Source: Methanomassiliicoccales archaeon
GTDB taxonomy: Archaea > Thermoplasmatota > Thermoplasmata > RBG-16-68-12 > SOIM01
Assembly: GCA_004377185.1 (NCBI GenBank)
Contig: SOIM01000059.1
Coordinates: 120,325 to 172,349 of the forward strand
DNA length: 52,025 nucleotides
Direction of reading: 5' to 3'
The position numbers were made by a program, and so were the translations under genes. Below, piece after piece: positions 44,008-52,025 of the stretch. Each line of letters opens with the position of its first letter. Position 1 is the stretch's first letter. The notes beneath the pieces are model-generated. The model did no database searches, was not told the origin of the DNA, and saw only the letters and a program-made list of their open reading frames with translations.

Positions 44008-44175
44008 ATGATGCTTCGTCCAGATGCTCGACGATTCAAAGAAGAAGAGGACATGACCGGGTCTTGCAGGAAGTGTGGATGCAGGCTGGTGTTCCTTCCC
44101 GATGACAAGAGGAGAGGTTTCTGTTTTGAATGCTTCGACCCGTACGAAATACGAGAGTTTCCTTTTGAGAGCTAG
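44008..44175 (+). CDS. Small zinc-ribbon protein
   Basis: 55 residues (or 54 from the adjacent ATG 44011). CRKCGCRLVFLPDDKRRGFC then FEC gives a four-cysteine ribbon. TATA TTTTTATA at 43949-43956 and a long GGAGAGGAGAGGG site before the tandem ATGs support expression. The C-terminus (DPYEIREFPFES) is acidic and aromatic. The ribbon resembles those in the SAP/membrane protein and in 29502-30098. It overlaps the convergent membrane gene by 4 bases. Function unknown. Confidence 0.75.
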   Translation: MMLRPDARRFKEEEDMTGSCRKCGCRLVFLPDDKRRGFCFECFDPYEIREFPFES

Positions 44176-44525
44176 AAAAGGCCCACATCCATGGCATAGG
44201 CGATCAACAGCGCTGCACCCGCTACGAAGCAGATGAAACCCGTAACCAGCCTGTATTTGAAACTCTTCTTGAGTTCCCCCTGTAGCGGACCGGATGAGCG
44301 AGCCTTGTTGTAGAATGCCCAGGATGCAGTACTGGAAATCCCAGCCACTATCGCCAAAAGACCCACGCCCAGGTAAACGTGCAAGATATCAATAGCTGTG
44401 AGGACTATCAAAATGATTCCAATAACAAGGAGTGTGACAACATTGATTATCTCAAACCGGTAGAAGGCAGGGGCCATCCCGAAGACATCCACCTCATCCT
44501 TCTCGGAGCCACCTTCCTTCTGCAA
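44172..44525 (-). CDS. Small membrane protein of unknown function
   Basis: 117 residues from TTG 44525 (ATG 44477 is an alternative). An acidic start is followed by three hydrophobic segments near 28-45, 50-68 and 95-115. No motif recognised. It follows 44545-45009 by 19 bases on the same strand and may be cotranscribed. Confidence 0.65.
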   Translation of the reverse strand: MQKEGGSEKDEVDVFGMAPAFYRFEIINVVTLLVIGIILIVLTAIDILHVYLGVGLLAIVAGISSTASWAFYNKARSSGPLQGELKKSFKYRLVTGFICFVAGAALLIAYAMDVGLF

Positions 44526-44544
44526 TGTTATCCCACTCGTACTT

Positions 44545-45009
44545 CTAACCGTATCTCTCTATCAGTTCTTTCCTTTTTTGGTTCCTTTTCTTTCTCCATT
44601 CCCTCAGGTCCTTCTTTATCCAATCGTTTGGGCGACCTTCCGCCCTCAGTCGTTCCTTATCTGGCTTGTTCAGCTTATCCCAGAATTTGAGCTCTTGCTG
44701 AATCCTTTTGTCTTGCGACGGGGCCCTTGATTTCCCTTCTGCCTTCTTCCCGCCAACATCCTCTGCCCACTTCTCCAGTTCCTTCAGGAAGTCCGTCCTC
44801 TTCTTGCCGCTCCAAATGAGCGTGGCGGAAAGCGTTACGTTCCTTTCGGGGTCCCTTTCGAACTCCGCGATCACCTTCTCATCGTTGCCGAGCCATATGA
44901 AGTCGCCAAGCTTCCCTTTCCAGACAAAACCGTGCTTTCTCAGAATCGTCTTGAAGGTCGCTTTGTTGCTGGAATAGACTGAACCCTCAAAAGAGAACTC
45001 CTTTCTCAC
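44545..45009 (-). CDS. Conserved-looking hypothetical protein, basic C-terminus
   Basis: 154 residues from GTG 45009. The first 75 residues look like a small alpha/beta domain (VYSSNKATFKTILRKHGFVWKG). The rest is charged and helical and ends in a Lys/Arg-rich tail (WRKKRNQKRKELIERYG) that could bind nucleic acid. I do not recognise a family. It precedes the membrane gene 44172-44525. Confidence 0.65.
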   Translation of the reverse strand: MRKEFSFEGSVYSSNKATFKTILRKHGFVWKGKLGDFIWLGNDEKVIAEFERDPERNVTLSATLIWSGKKRTDFLKELEKWAEDVGGKKAEGKSRAPSQDKRIQQELKFWDKLNKPDKERLRAEGRPNDWIKKDLREWRKKRNQKRKELIERYG

Positions 45010-45033
45010 GGACTCTCAATCCAAGGAACACGA

Positions 45034-45456
45034 TTAAAACCTTTCTCTGACGATTTCTTGTCGACGGAAGCGTCCGTTCTCCCACTTCCAAAAGGATACA
45101 TTCGGTTCGGGTGAGAGAGATACGATTGCGATCAAGTGCTCAGGCCAGTAATTCCTTGAAGAGTCTATTTGCGAAGGTCCGTTGGGCCCACCGGGATGGG
45201 AATGATAGAATCCCAGCAGCTCGACTTCATTGTCCTCATCGATTTCCTCGAAGATTCTGACTTGATCCTCAGGATTAACGAGATACTCCACCGTCGGGTC
45301 GGAATGAACGTTCCGACATGCGCATACTCTTGACACCCGCACCTCGTTGTCCTTAGCCCTTCCGACGAGAATGCCACATGCCTCTCTGGGAGATTCAACT
45401 TGAGAATGCTTGACCATCTTTTCGATTTCTTGACCCCTTATATGAACGGTTGTCAC
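45034..45456 (-). CDS. JAMM/MPN+ metallopeptidase
   Basis: 140 residues from GTG 45456. ESPREACGIL supplies the catalytic glutamate, and HSHPGGPNGPSQID gives the H-x-H-x10-D zinc site with the serine in place (H-x-H-x7-S-x2-D). Archaeal relatives remove ubiquitin-like SAMP proteins or cut sulfur-carrier tails; which of these applies is not shown by sequence. It starts 25 bases after the PrsW-like gene. Confidence 0.9.
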   Translation of the reverse strand: MTTVHIRGQEIEKMVKHSQVESPREACGILVGRAKDNEVRVSRVCACRNVHSDPTVEYLVNPEDQVRIFEEIDEDNEVELLGFYHSHPGGPNGPSQIDSSRNYWPEHLIAIVSLSPEPNVSFWKWENGRFRRQEIVRERF

Positions 45457-45481
45457 AAAACCATCGCCAGCTAGTCCGAAG

Positions 45482-46243
45482 TCACGTCACATCAGGTTCC
45501 CTATCGACCTTCATTATCTTCAGCTTCACAACCGTAATGGCTGATACAGCAAATATGATAGCAAGTAGCAGTGCAATCACAGCGAAGTTGATTCCAAAGA
45601 TCTCACCCGTGATTATGTCCTGCAGAGAGGCAATGAAGTTGAAAGTCGCATGCATCAGAACTGCCACAAGAAAGAAGGGGAGTACCCTGTAACGACCTTC
45701 GGACACGACACTCTTTCCGATTCCGTAGCCCATAACGGAGGATGCACTGGCGTGGAGCAAAGCGGATGAGACACTCCTAATAGCGATGAGGAAGAGTGAG
45801 ACCTCCAATCCTCCTACAAGATATGCCCAACCCCCGTACATTAGGTTCTCAGTGGCAGCAAAACCCAATCCACTGGCTGCGCCGTAGACAAGTCCGTCCT
45901 CAGGCTCGGTGATTTCATAATGGACCAAGTATATCCCAACCCCCTTGGCGAACTCTTCGACCACCGGACCGATTATCACCACGAGCAGGAGGGGCAGGAG
46001 AAAATCTCGCCTCCAACCAAACAGATAAGGTCGGTCAACAAAGCTGTCGAGAATCGAGTTTATCGCATAGAGCAGCATCAGGGCTATCAGTATCCCGAAG
46101 ATGGCACCGTAGATGAAAACCAAGAAGACTTGACCCCAGGGTTCCTTGCTGAACCTCTCGCTGTTCCTCAACCAAACCGTATAGATGATTGGCGGAAGGA
46201 AAGAGGACAGTATGAGAATAATCAAAACCAGGAAGGGGTCCAT
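45482..46243 (-). CDS. PrsW-family intramembrane protease
   Basis: 253 residues from ATG 46243 (a GTG two codons upstream is possible). About eight membrane helices. GPVVEEFAKG near residue 95 carries the paired glutamates, GAASGLGFAATENL and the later HASASSVMGYG and HATFNF supply the other conserved residues of the PrsW/CAAX-protease-like group. Bacterial PrsW cuts an anti-sigma factor; the archaeal substrate is unknown. TATA-like CTTAAATA at 46269-46276 (minus strand) suggests a leaderless start. Confidence 0.87.
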   Translation of the reverse strand: MDPFLVLIILILSSFLPPIIYTVWLRNSERFSKEPWGQVFLVFIYGAIFGILIALMLLYAINSILDSFVDRPYLFGWRRDFLLPLLLVVIIGPVVEEFAKGVGIYLVHYEITEPEDGLVYGAASGLGFAATENLMYGGWAYLVGGLEVSLFLIAIRSVSSALLHASASSVMGYGIGKSVVSEGRYRVLPFFLVAVLMHATFNFIASLQDIITGEIFGINFAVIALLLAIIFAVSAITVVKLKIMKVDREPDVT

Positions 46244-46305
46244 CAACACGAAAAAAGGAACTGTCCCTATTTAAGATATTCCTCAGAAGGTTCCAGTCAT
46301 CAAGA

Positions 46306-48969
46306 CTAGAGTTTTTCCTGCTTTCCCATACTAATTACGAATTCGGACAGCGGAGTGCGTGAGGTTTTCCGAGATTCTCTCTTTTTGCCGTTCTTCCAGC
46401 TCACTGAGACCACTGTTGTCTTCATTGGCTCTTTCAGGCCCGGAATCGCTCTTATCTGCTTCTCGGTCATGGTAAAGATGTTCTTCTTGTGCCTCAGTGC
46501 CCATTCGGTGGCGTATACGAACGCTCTCGTCTTCACAATGGTGTCCGGGTTAAGGGACATGCTGTTGATTCCGTTTTCCACAAGGAAAGCCGCTATACTG
46601 GGCCAATCGGATGGTGCTTGTCCGCATATTCCAATCTTCACCTTCTTCTTTCTGGCAACCTTGATGACTTGGGCCAGCATTTTCTTGACCGCATTGTCCC
46701 TCTCGTCAAAGAGATGGGAAACCAGTTCTGAATCCCTGTCCAATCCCAGTGTGAGCTGAGTGAGGTCGTTGCTGCCTATTGAGAAGCCGTCGAACACGTC
46801 CGCGAACTCGTCCGCGAGAATGACATTGCTTGGAATCTCGCACATGACGTAGATCTGGAAACCGTCCTTCCCTTGCTTCAAGCCATTCTTCGCCATGAGC
46901 TTGATGACCTTTCGACCTTCATCCGGGGTCCTGCAGAACGGAACCATCGCCAGGACATTCTTCAGTCTCATTCTGTTCCGAACTACGGCAAGCGCCTTGC
47001 ACTCCAGAGAGAAAGCGTCCTGGAATTCCTCAGAGTAGTATCGGCTGGCACCCCTGTATCCGATCATCGGGTTGGATTCATGGGGTTCGTAGTATTTCCC
47101 GCCAATGAGATTCGCATATTCGTTCGTTTTGAAGTCGGATAGCCGGACAATCACATCTTCAGGGTAGAAGGCGGCACCCAATCTGGCAATGCCGTAGGCC
47201 AGCTTATCTATGAAGAACTGAGTCTTATCGTCATACCCTTTGGTGAGACCATCGATCTGCCCAAGCGCATCCTGGTAATATTCTCTCTTCTCGAGTACTG
47301 CTTTTTTCTCCTCCTCAAACACATCTTTGTCTAGACCCTCTTTCTTCAGTCGCTGGATTTCCTTCTTGTACCCGTCCTTCACGAATTTCCTCAACTTCCG
47401 ATAGTCCAGTAGGGCTTGTGGATGGATCTGGATGTGAGAGTTGATTATGAATTCCACTCTTGCAAGTCCAACACCATCATGAGGGAGTTGCCCCTGCAGA
47501 AATGCCATCTCAGGTATTGCGGCATTCATCATTATCGCGGTCTTGGTCTTGGGCAGCTTCTCCACGACAGTGCTCTCGATCTCGTAGTCCAGAAGCCCAT
47601 CGTAGACCACACCGATTCCTTCTGAACAATCCACGGTGATGTCCCTCTTGTTGGGAATGGCCTCGCTTCCGGTCTCGGTTCCTATTATGCATGTTACACC
47701 CAGTTCCCTTGACACGATGGCGGCGTGGCAGGTTCTCCCGCCAGTATCCGTCACGATCGCGGCAGCCTTCTTCATGATCGGCTCCCAATCTGGATTGGTG
47801 GACCTTGTGACCAGCACTTCGCCTTTCTTGAACTTGTGCATGTCCTTCACGGATTGGATCACGTTCGCCCTGCCCTGGCCGATCTTTGAACCGATGGCTT
47901 CGCCACCGACCAGTTTCTTGCCCTTCTTCTTCAACCGGTATCTGATGAGTTCTGTTCCCTTCTTCACAGCATGAACTGTCTCGGGTCTGGCTTGCACGAT
48001 GTACAGCTTCCCGGTCTTCCCGTCCTTCGCCCATTCGATGTCCATGGGGACATTGTAGTGCTTCTCTATCGTCACCGCCCATTTCGCCAGCTTCTCGGCC
48101 TCGCGGTCGGTAATCACGAACCTATTCCTATCCTTCTCTAGGACATTCCTATCCACAGTGCCGGTGCCGGTTGGGGCGTACACGAGTTTCCTGTCCTTCA
48201 AACCCAGCTTCTTGTCAATCACCTTGCCCGTCGGTTTGAAAACGAAGAAGTTGTCTGGATTGACGGTACCCTGAACCACATATTCTCCCAGACCGTACGA
48301 TCCGTTGATGAAAACCACGTTCCTGAAGCCGGTCTCGGTATCGATGCTGAACATCACACCGCTGCTGGCTTTGTCAGAACGTACCATCAGCTGGACTGCG
48401 GCGGAAAGATACACATCGAAATGGGAGAAGTTCCTTTCCTCCCGGTATGAGATTGCCCTGTCCGTGAAAAGAGATGCAAAGCATTCCTGAACGGCTGTTA
48501 CGACATTGTCCGCGCCGTGAATGTTGAGAAACGATTCCTGCTGACCCGCGAAGGATGCGTCCGCCAAATCTTCTGCCGTTGCACTGCTCCTGATGGCGGT
48601 ATCCACGTGCTTGACACCAACCAGCTTGCACAACTGTTCATAGGCTGACCTTATCTCGGACGCCAGGTCTTCTGGCATTTTCGCTTTCTCAAAGGCGTTT
48701 CTAATCTTCCTTCCTCGGATCTGGAGGTTCTTCACGTCATGAGTGTCCAAGTCGGAAAGCACTTCTCTCACATAGCTGTCAAGTTCTGTGGTTTCCAGGA
48801 AGTATCGGTACGCGTGCGTGGTCACTGCAAAGCCGTTCGGAACTGGGATCCCGGGCAGGTTGGCCATCATCTCTCCGAGCGAAGCTCCCTTCCCGCCCAC
48901 CAAGGGCACATCCTTCTTCCTGATATCCTTGAACCAAAGTATGAATTTCTTACCTTTCTGAATGCTCAC
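46306..48969 (-). CDS. ppsA: Phosphoenolpyruvate synthase
   Basis: 887 residues from GTG 48969 with GGGGGAG four bases upstream. The ATP-grasp N-domain (LVGGKGASLGEMM, IRSSATAEDLADASFAGQQE), the swivelling histidine domain (TDTGGRTCHAAIVSREL, catalytic His) and the TIM-barrel PEP domain with GICGQAPSDWP are intact. It makes PEP from pyruvate and ATP, the entry to gluconeogenesis. About 65 residues follow the usual end (NPDTIVKTRAF...), a basic extension ending MGKQEKL with no known role. Confidence 0.96.
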   Translation of the reverse strand: MSIQKGKKFILWFKDIRKKDVPLVGGKGASLGEMMANLPGIPVPNGFAVTTHAYRYFLETTELDSYVREVLSDLDTHDVKNLQIRGRKIRNAFEKAKMPEDLASEIRSAYEQLCKLVGVKHVDTAIRSSATAEDLADASFAGQQESFLNIHGADNVVTAVQECFASLFTDRAISYREERNFSHFDVYLSAAVQLMVRSDKASSGVMFSIDTETGFRNVVFINGSYGLGEYVVQGTVNPDNFFVFKPTGKVIDKKLGLKDRKLVYAPTGTGTVDRNVLEKDRNRFVITDREAEKLAKWAVTIEKHYNVPMDIEWAKDGKTGKLYIVQARPETVHAVKKGTELIRYRLKKKGKKLVGGEAIGSKIGQGRANVIQSVKDMHKFKKGEVLVTRSTNPDWEPIMKKAAAIVTDTGGRTCHAAIVSRELGVTCIIGTETGSEAIPNKRDITVDCSEGIGVVYDGLLDYEIESTVVEKLPKTKTAIMMNAAIPEMAFLQGQLPHDGVGLARVEFIINSHIQIHPQALLDYRKLRKFVKDGYKKEIQRLKKEGLDKDVFEEEKKAVLEKREYYQDALGQIDGLTKGYDDKTQFFIDKLAYGIARLGAAFYPEDVIVRLSDFKTNEYANLIGGKYYEPHESNPMIGYRGASRYYSEEFQDAFSLECKALAVVRNRMRLKNVLAMVPFCRTPDEGRKVIKLMAKNGLKQGKDGFQIYVMCEIPSNVILADEFADVFDGFSIGSNDLTQLTLGLDRDSELVSHLFDERDNAVKKMLAQVIKVARKKKVKIGICGQAPSDWPSIAAFLVENGINSMSLNPDTIVKTRAFVYATEWALRHKKNIFTMTEKQIRAIPGLKEPMKTTVVSVSWKNGKKRESRKTSRTPLSEFVISMGKQEKL

Positions 48970-49051
48970 TTGACTCCCCCTTCTGATTGATTTATTAACT
49001 TAATCCTCAACCTCAAATCCTTGCTCAATATTTATCCTTTCTCAATTGCCA

Positions 49052-49600
49052 TCAGATTCCCATTTCTGCCATCTTTATCTCTCTTCGTTTATTCTCCAAG
49101 AACCTGTATACCGAAGCGTGCTCACTTCCCTCCAGCACCATCTCAACCGCCTTCTCAGCTATGCTCATCCGGACCATGTCGCCGACGAGGGAAACGGTAT
49201 TCCCATAGACGCACATGTCCACGCCGGTAAGCTCTTCGATTATCCTCCTGGTTTTTCCTTTGGTGCCGATCAAGCGGCCTTTGATCTGAGCTATCCTCTT
49301 CCGGTTTTTTCCAGCAAAGTCCCGGATGTCAACGCTTCGGAAGAATACTTCAGGGTCGAAGAGCCTCAGTGCCCTCTCCTCGGAGAAACCCCTGCCAATC
49401 GCCTTGACAATGTCCAGAGTCCTGAGGGCCATGGATGGATCCTCCGCCTTACTCTCATCGATGGAAACCTCACCCGCCTTGGAATCCACCGAGATCTGGA
49501 CTCCGGTCTCCTCCTCGATCCTCTGTTTGGTGAGGCCCTTGGGGCCGATTAGGACTCCGACCCTCTCAAGTGGAATTCGGACATAGAGCGTTCTAACCAC
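49052..49600 (-). CDS. KH-domain protein, aDim2/Pno1-like ribosome assembly factor
   Basis: 182 residues from GTG 49600. Two KH domains: GVLIGPKGLTKQRIEE near residues 15-30 and GRLIGTKGKTRRIIEE near 108-123, each with the GxxG RNA-binding loop. In eukaryotes Pno1/Dim2 holds the 3' end of small-subunit rRNA, and the archaeal protein is its counterpart. It overlaps the RIO1 kinase gene by 8 bases, and RIO1 and Dim2 act together in small-subunit maturation. Confidence 0.92.
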   Translation of the reverse strand: MVRTLYVRIPLERVGVLIGPKGLTKQRIEEETGVQISVDSKAGEVSIDESKAEDPSMALRTLDIVKAIGRGFSEERALRLFDPEVFFRSVDIRDFAGKNRKRIAQIKGRLIGTKGKTRRIIEELTGVDMCVYGNTVSLVGDMVRMSIAEKAVEMVLEGSEHASVYRFLENKRREIKMAEMGI

Positions 49601-50354
49601 CTCTTACTTTCTTGATGAGCTTCTCCCCATCCGTTCGAACGCCCAGCTTGGAGAAGTACCTGGTAATGTTGGTGACGTCCCTCATGAACCATTCCTCGGC
49701 AAGAGGATGATCCAAGGTCACCGACTGACCCACGTCTATTATCACTGGTTCTCCATCCCTCATCATGATGTTGTACTCGCTCAAGTCTCCGTGAACCAGT
49801 CCGGATTCCTCAATGAGCCTCATGTTATCCACAACCTTCCGATACACCTTCGTGGGAGCTGAGACCTTCACTTCCTTCAATAAAGGTGCAGGCAATCCTT
49901 CGATCGAAATGTAATCCATCACCAAGATATTCTTGTAGCAGCCCCTGGGTTTGGGTACATTTACGCCTCCGTCATACATCCTGTTCAGGTTCTTGAACTC
50001 CTTCTGGGCCCAAGCCAGCACCGTCTTCCTGTGACTTCCGTAAACGCCTTTGAACCTCGGGTCACCAACGATATACTTTGAGATGTTCTTGAATGTGGCA
50101 GTGGATATCCGATATATCTTGACAGCGCAATCGCCCTCATCTGACGTTGCCATGAATACGTTGCCCTCCTTCCCAGTGGAAACAGCGTACTCCAGAGTGT
50201 TCATGACCTTGTCATTGAACATCTTGTACAACGCCATCAAGGTCTCCTGGTCAAAGACCTCGTCCATGACCTTCCTGTCATCGGCGTCCTTTTCCCTTAT
50301 CCTGAAAGAGTCGATTCTCGATTCCAGAAGTCGCATTTTCCTTTTATCAAACAT
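49593..50354 (-). CDS. rio1: RIO1-type serine kinase
   Basis: 253 residues. STGKEGNVF near residue 59 (ATP loop), HGDLSEYN near residue 189 (catalytic loop) and IDVGQSV near residue 207 (metal-binding) mark RIO1. It acts in late maturation of the small ribosomal subunit. It lies between aIF1A (11 bases upstream) and the KH protein (8-base overlap), the conserved archaeal order. Confidence 0.96.
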   Translation of the reverse strand: MFDKRKMRLLESRIDSFRIREKDADDRKVMDEVFDQETLMALYKMFNDKVMNTLEYAVSTGKEGNVFMATSDEGDCAVKIYRISTATFKNISKYIVGDPRFKGVYGSHRKTVLAWAQKEFKNLNRMYDGGVNVPKPRGCYKNILVMDYISIEGLPAPLLKEVKVSAPTKVYRKVVDNMRLIEESGLVHGDLSEYNIMMRDGEPVIIDVGQSVTLDHPLAEEWFMRDVTNITRYFSKLGVRTDGEKLIKKVRGG

Positions 50355-50365
50355 TTACATCCCAA

Positions 50366-50704
50366 TCAAAACACGTCAATTGACCCGGGGATCATCCCTC
50401 TTCTCTTGAGATAACTGGACTGAGTCTTGGTGTACCTGTATTTTATGTCCGACTTTTCCTGTTGGAAGTCCCAGGGTTTTACGATCAATAAATCACCTTC
50501 CCGAATCCACATCCTCTTCTTCAGTTTCCCAGGAATCCTGCCCATCCTGGACTTTCCATCCTCGCACATGACCCTGATCCTTGATGCTCCCAGGAGTTGA
50601 TCAGCCACCGCAAAAAGCTCACCATCACGTGTACGAGGAAGTCTCACTCTTGTTATTTCTCCTTCCGTTTTATGCTTTGACTTCCTCCGCTTATAGTATG
50701 GCAA
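50366..50704 (-). CDS. eif1A: Translation initiation factor aIF1A
   Basis: 112 residues from TTG 50704 (LPYYKRRKSKHKTEGEITRV as read), which has GAGGT five bases upstream and matches the usual N-terminus. The ATG at 50746 would add 14 unrelated residues. The OB-fold body contains ASRIRVMCEDGKSRMGRIPG. It binds the small-subunit A site during initiation. Confidence 0.94.
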   Translation of the reverse strand: MPYYKRRKSKHKTEGEITRVRLPRTRDGELFAVADQLLGASRIRVMCEDGKSRMGRIPGKLKKRMWIREGDLLIVKPWDFQQEKSDIKYRYTKTQSSYLKRRGMIPGSIDVF

Positions 50705-50751
50705 GGTGAACCTCAGGTAGACAACCCCCTTTGTCGCTATAAGCATTTGGG

Positions 50752-51510
50752 TTAGACCATATCGCCATCAAACTGGCTACCATCACTGACCGAAACGCCT
50801 TCCGGGATGCTCAGTTTCAGGTCATCAATGTACCCAAACCAATAGACTACCAATCCGTCCCCAAAAAGATCGGCATAGGGGGTCAACTGCTTCTTGAGAT
50901 GTTTCTTGATTTCCACCGGATCTCCGAACGTTGCTTTTGACTCAATCCAGAACTTCTTGTGTTCGTTCCAGATCAGAGGTTTTCGCAACAGGAAATCGGG
51001 TGTTTTGGGGTAATGCCCCCTGAGATCGGCCTCCGTTTGATGTGCAATTCCCTTGGCATTCAGCCATTTGCGCAACTTGTTCTCCCCCCACCTTCCCCTA
51101 TCGGCCTGTCTCTTGGAGCCGTTCGGCGAATAGACCCCGTCCGCCTTGTTCGCTTTGATGATCTCCCTTCTGAGTCTGGCGTCCTTGATTTCCTCAGGAT
51201 TGAGAAGCAGTTTCCAGGACTGCTTTCTTGGGATCTTGTTCTCCTGGAGGATCATCATGGCGATGAGCGAAGCCGGAAAACGGTTCTCCCAGGCTATCTG
51301 TACGAAGTTCTTCCCTTTGTTCCACTGATGCAACATCTTCGAGGACTTACTCTTGACCTTGTAGTACCGCTTGGTCGTGTCCCGCACAACTTTCTGCGTG
51401 TAAATCACGTGAAGGAGCTCAATGCCCAAACCTCTCTCCCGCGCGATTCTTGGAATGTCCGCCAGTTGCTTGAGTTCGTTGGTAAGCTGCCTGTAATCCT
51501 TATATTTCAT
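50752..51510 (-). CDS. TPD-domain nuclease, CDIN1/C15orf41-like
   Basis: 252 residues from ATG 51510. The C-terminal half has GHYPKTPDFLLRKPL, FWIESKATFGD and FGDGLVVYWFGY, closely matching the pattern I recall from human CDIN1 (C15orf41). TPD plus E-x-K forms a PD-(D/E)XK-type active site: TPD near residue 175, IESKA near 198. The N-terminal half is helical with basic patches (RERGLGIELLHVIYTQK). It should bind or cut DNA. It precedes aIF1A, RIO1 and the KH protein, an informational setting. CDIN1 partners codanin-1, which has no archaeal counterpart known to me. Confidence 0.82.
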   Translation of the reverse strand: MKYKDYRQLTNELKQLADIPRIARERGLGIELLHVIYTQKVVRDTTKRYYKVKSKSSKMLHQWNKGKNFVQIAWENRFPASLIAMMILQENKIPRKQSWKLLLNPEEIKDARLRREIIKANKADGVYSPNGSKRQADRGRWGENKLRKWLNAKGIAHQTEADLRGHYPKTPDFLLRKPLIWNEHKKFWIESKATFGDPVEIKKHLKKQLTPYADLFGDGLVVYWFGYIDDLKLSIPEGVSVSDGSQFDGDMV

Positions 51511-51802
51511 CAATGCACTTCCGATTGTCTGGCCGTTCTGTGAGAGATTATCTTCGGTATAAATACATTGCGAGAATCAAGAACCTCGATAAGTGGATGC
51601 AGAAGCGTCTTGGAACACTTCCAATGTCCAGAAAGGATAAAATATGCGATAGCTCTATGAAATGGAGAATGGCGACCGAGATCGCAAGAGCCACACCATT
51701 CGGTCGAAAGACTTAAGATAATATGTCATCTACGGAAAGATGAGAACTCCCTGTTGGGGCATTGGGGAGGTGCCTTGGAGGGGGTCGGATGGAGGAGTAA
51801 TC

Positions 51803-52025
51803 ATGCAGGAAAAAGGACTTCTGACAGTATTGGAAGAGAGATTGAACATTGCTGGAACGGATAGATCGAAGAAACATCGGCAACCAAGATCGTTAGGAAT
51901 TTCGTTTTCACAGATATCTGTGCTGTTCCTCTGCACCATGCTGAGCATGACGATTGTTAACCAGAATGCATTTGCAGCTACGTGGGATCCAGAGGAAGAG
52001 ATCAGTTCGGACGTTGGGACGGAAG
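51803..52025 (+). CDS. Secreted or exported protein (partial, C-terminus outside window)
   Basis: 74 residues seen, from ATG 51803 with GGAGGAG five bases upstream. A charged stretch of about 30 residues is followed by a hydrophobic segment (ISVLFLCTMLSMTIV) and AFAATWDPEEE, which looks like a signal peptide with A-x-A cleavage near residue 60. The acidic mature start suits an exported protein. An in-frame ATG at 51740, near a TATA-like CTTAAGATA, is a longer alternative. Confidence 0.6.
   Translation, partial: MQEKGLLTVLEERLNIAGTDRSKKHRQPRSLGISFSQISVLFLCTMLSMTIVNQNAFAATWDPEEEISSDVGTE

Noticed and set aside
51513-51716. 67-codon plus-strand ORF in the gap before the last gene
   Set aside because: Its start overlaps the first codons of the divergent nuclease gene and the sequence shows no motif or upstream signals.

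Overview
This 52 kb window is dense archaeal DNA from a euryarchaeal lineage, most likely Thermoplasmatota or a close relative. The archaeal hallmarks are the large subunit of family D DNA polymerase, the L12-L10-L1-L11-Spt5-SecE ribosomal/elongation block, aIF1A, RIO1 kinase and its KH partner, a RaSEA-type archaeosine protein, pantoate kinase, a HerA-type ATPase, and TATA-like boxes about 25 bases before many starts. A bacterial-type gyrase (gyrB-gyrA) and two tandem ftsZ genes fit that placement. The species cannot be named from sequence alone. TTG and GTG starts with good Shine-Dalgarno sites are common inside operons, while many first genes look leaderless.

Layout. 1-4076: a partial KaiC/RadA-like ATPase, then the DNA polymerase D large subunit. 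4138-9295: a surface-glycan cluster of three GT4 glycosyltransferases and one multi-pass membrane protein. 9433-11316: a SufS-like cysteine desulfurase and a LysE-type exporter. 11625-13701: an accessory spot with a Fic gene and a Doc-like gene; a 46-bp duplication of the 3' half of tRNA-Thr brackets the Doc-like gene and a 43-codon basic ORF, as a minimal integrated element would. 13971-16931: an unusual SAP/acidic/four-zinc-ribbon/membrane protein, RaSEA and a small DUF5611-like protein. 17062-18151: a TPR plus winged-helix protein with a probable frameshift near its start.

18359-24476 (minus strand): ftsZ, ftsZ, secE, spt5, rpl11, rpl1, rpl10, rpl12. Here Spt5 carries an extra N-terminal beta-rich domain, L10/P0 lacks the usual C-terminal stalk tail, and rpl1 has its own TATA box and a hairpin touching its ribosome binding site. 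24580-29282 (minus): HD phosphohydrolase, ornithine carbamoyltransferase, carbamate kinase and a COG2403/cyclic-2,3-DPG-synthetase-like GTPase, suggesting carbamoyl-phosphate/arginine catabolism. 30374-36449: tRNA-Cys directly before cysS, then gyrB-gyrA. 36446-40578: nth and folC facing coaBC and pantoate kinase (coenzyme A synthesis). 40582-46243: small membrane and zinc-ribbon proteins, a DUF357 protein, HerA-like ATPase, thymidylate kinase, JAMM peptidase and PrsW-like protease. 46306-51510: PEP synthase, then the KH protein, RIO1, aIF1A and a CDIN1/C15orf41-like TPD-domain nuclease. The window ends inside a gene for a secreted protein.

The best candidates for something undescribed are the SAP/zinc-ribbon/membrane protein, the Spt5 with an Ig-like N-terminal domain, the roughly 1.1 kb tRNA-bracketed Doc element, and the archaeal CDIN1-like nuclease in the initiation-factor/RIO1 cluster.
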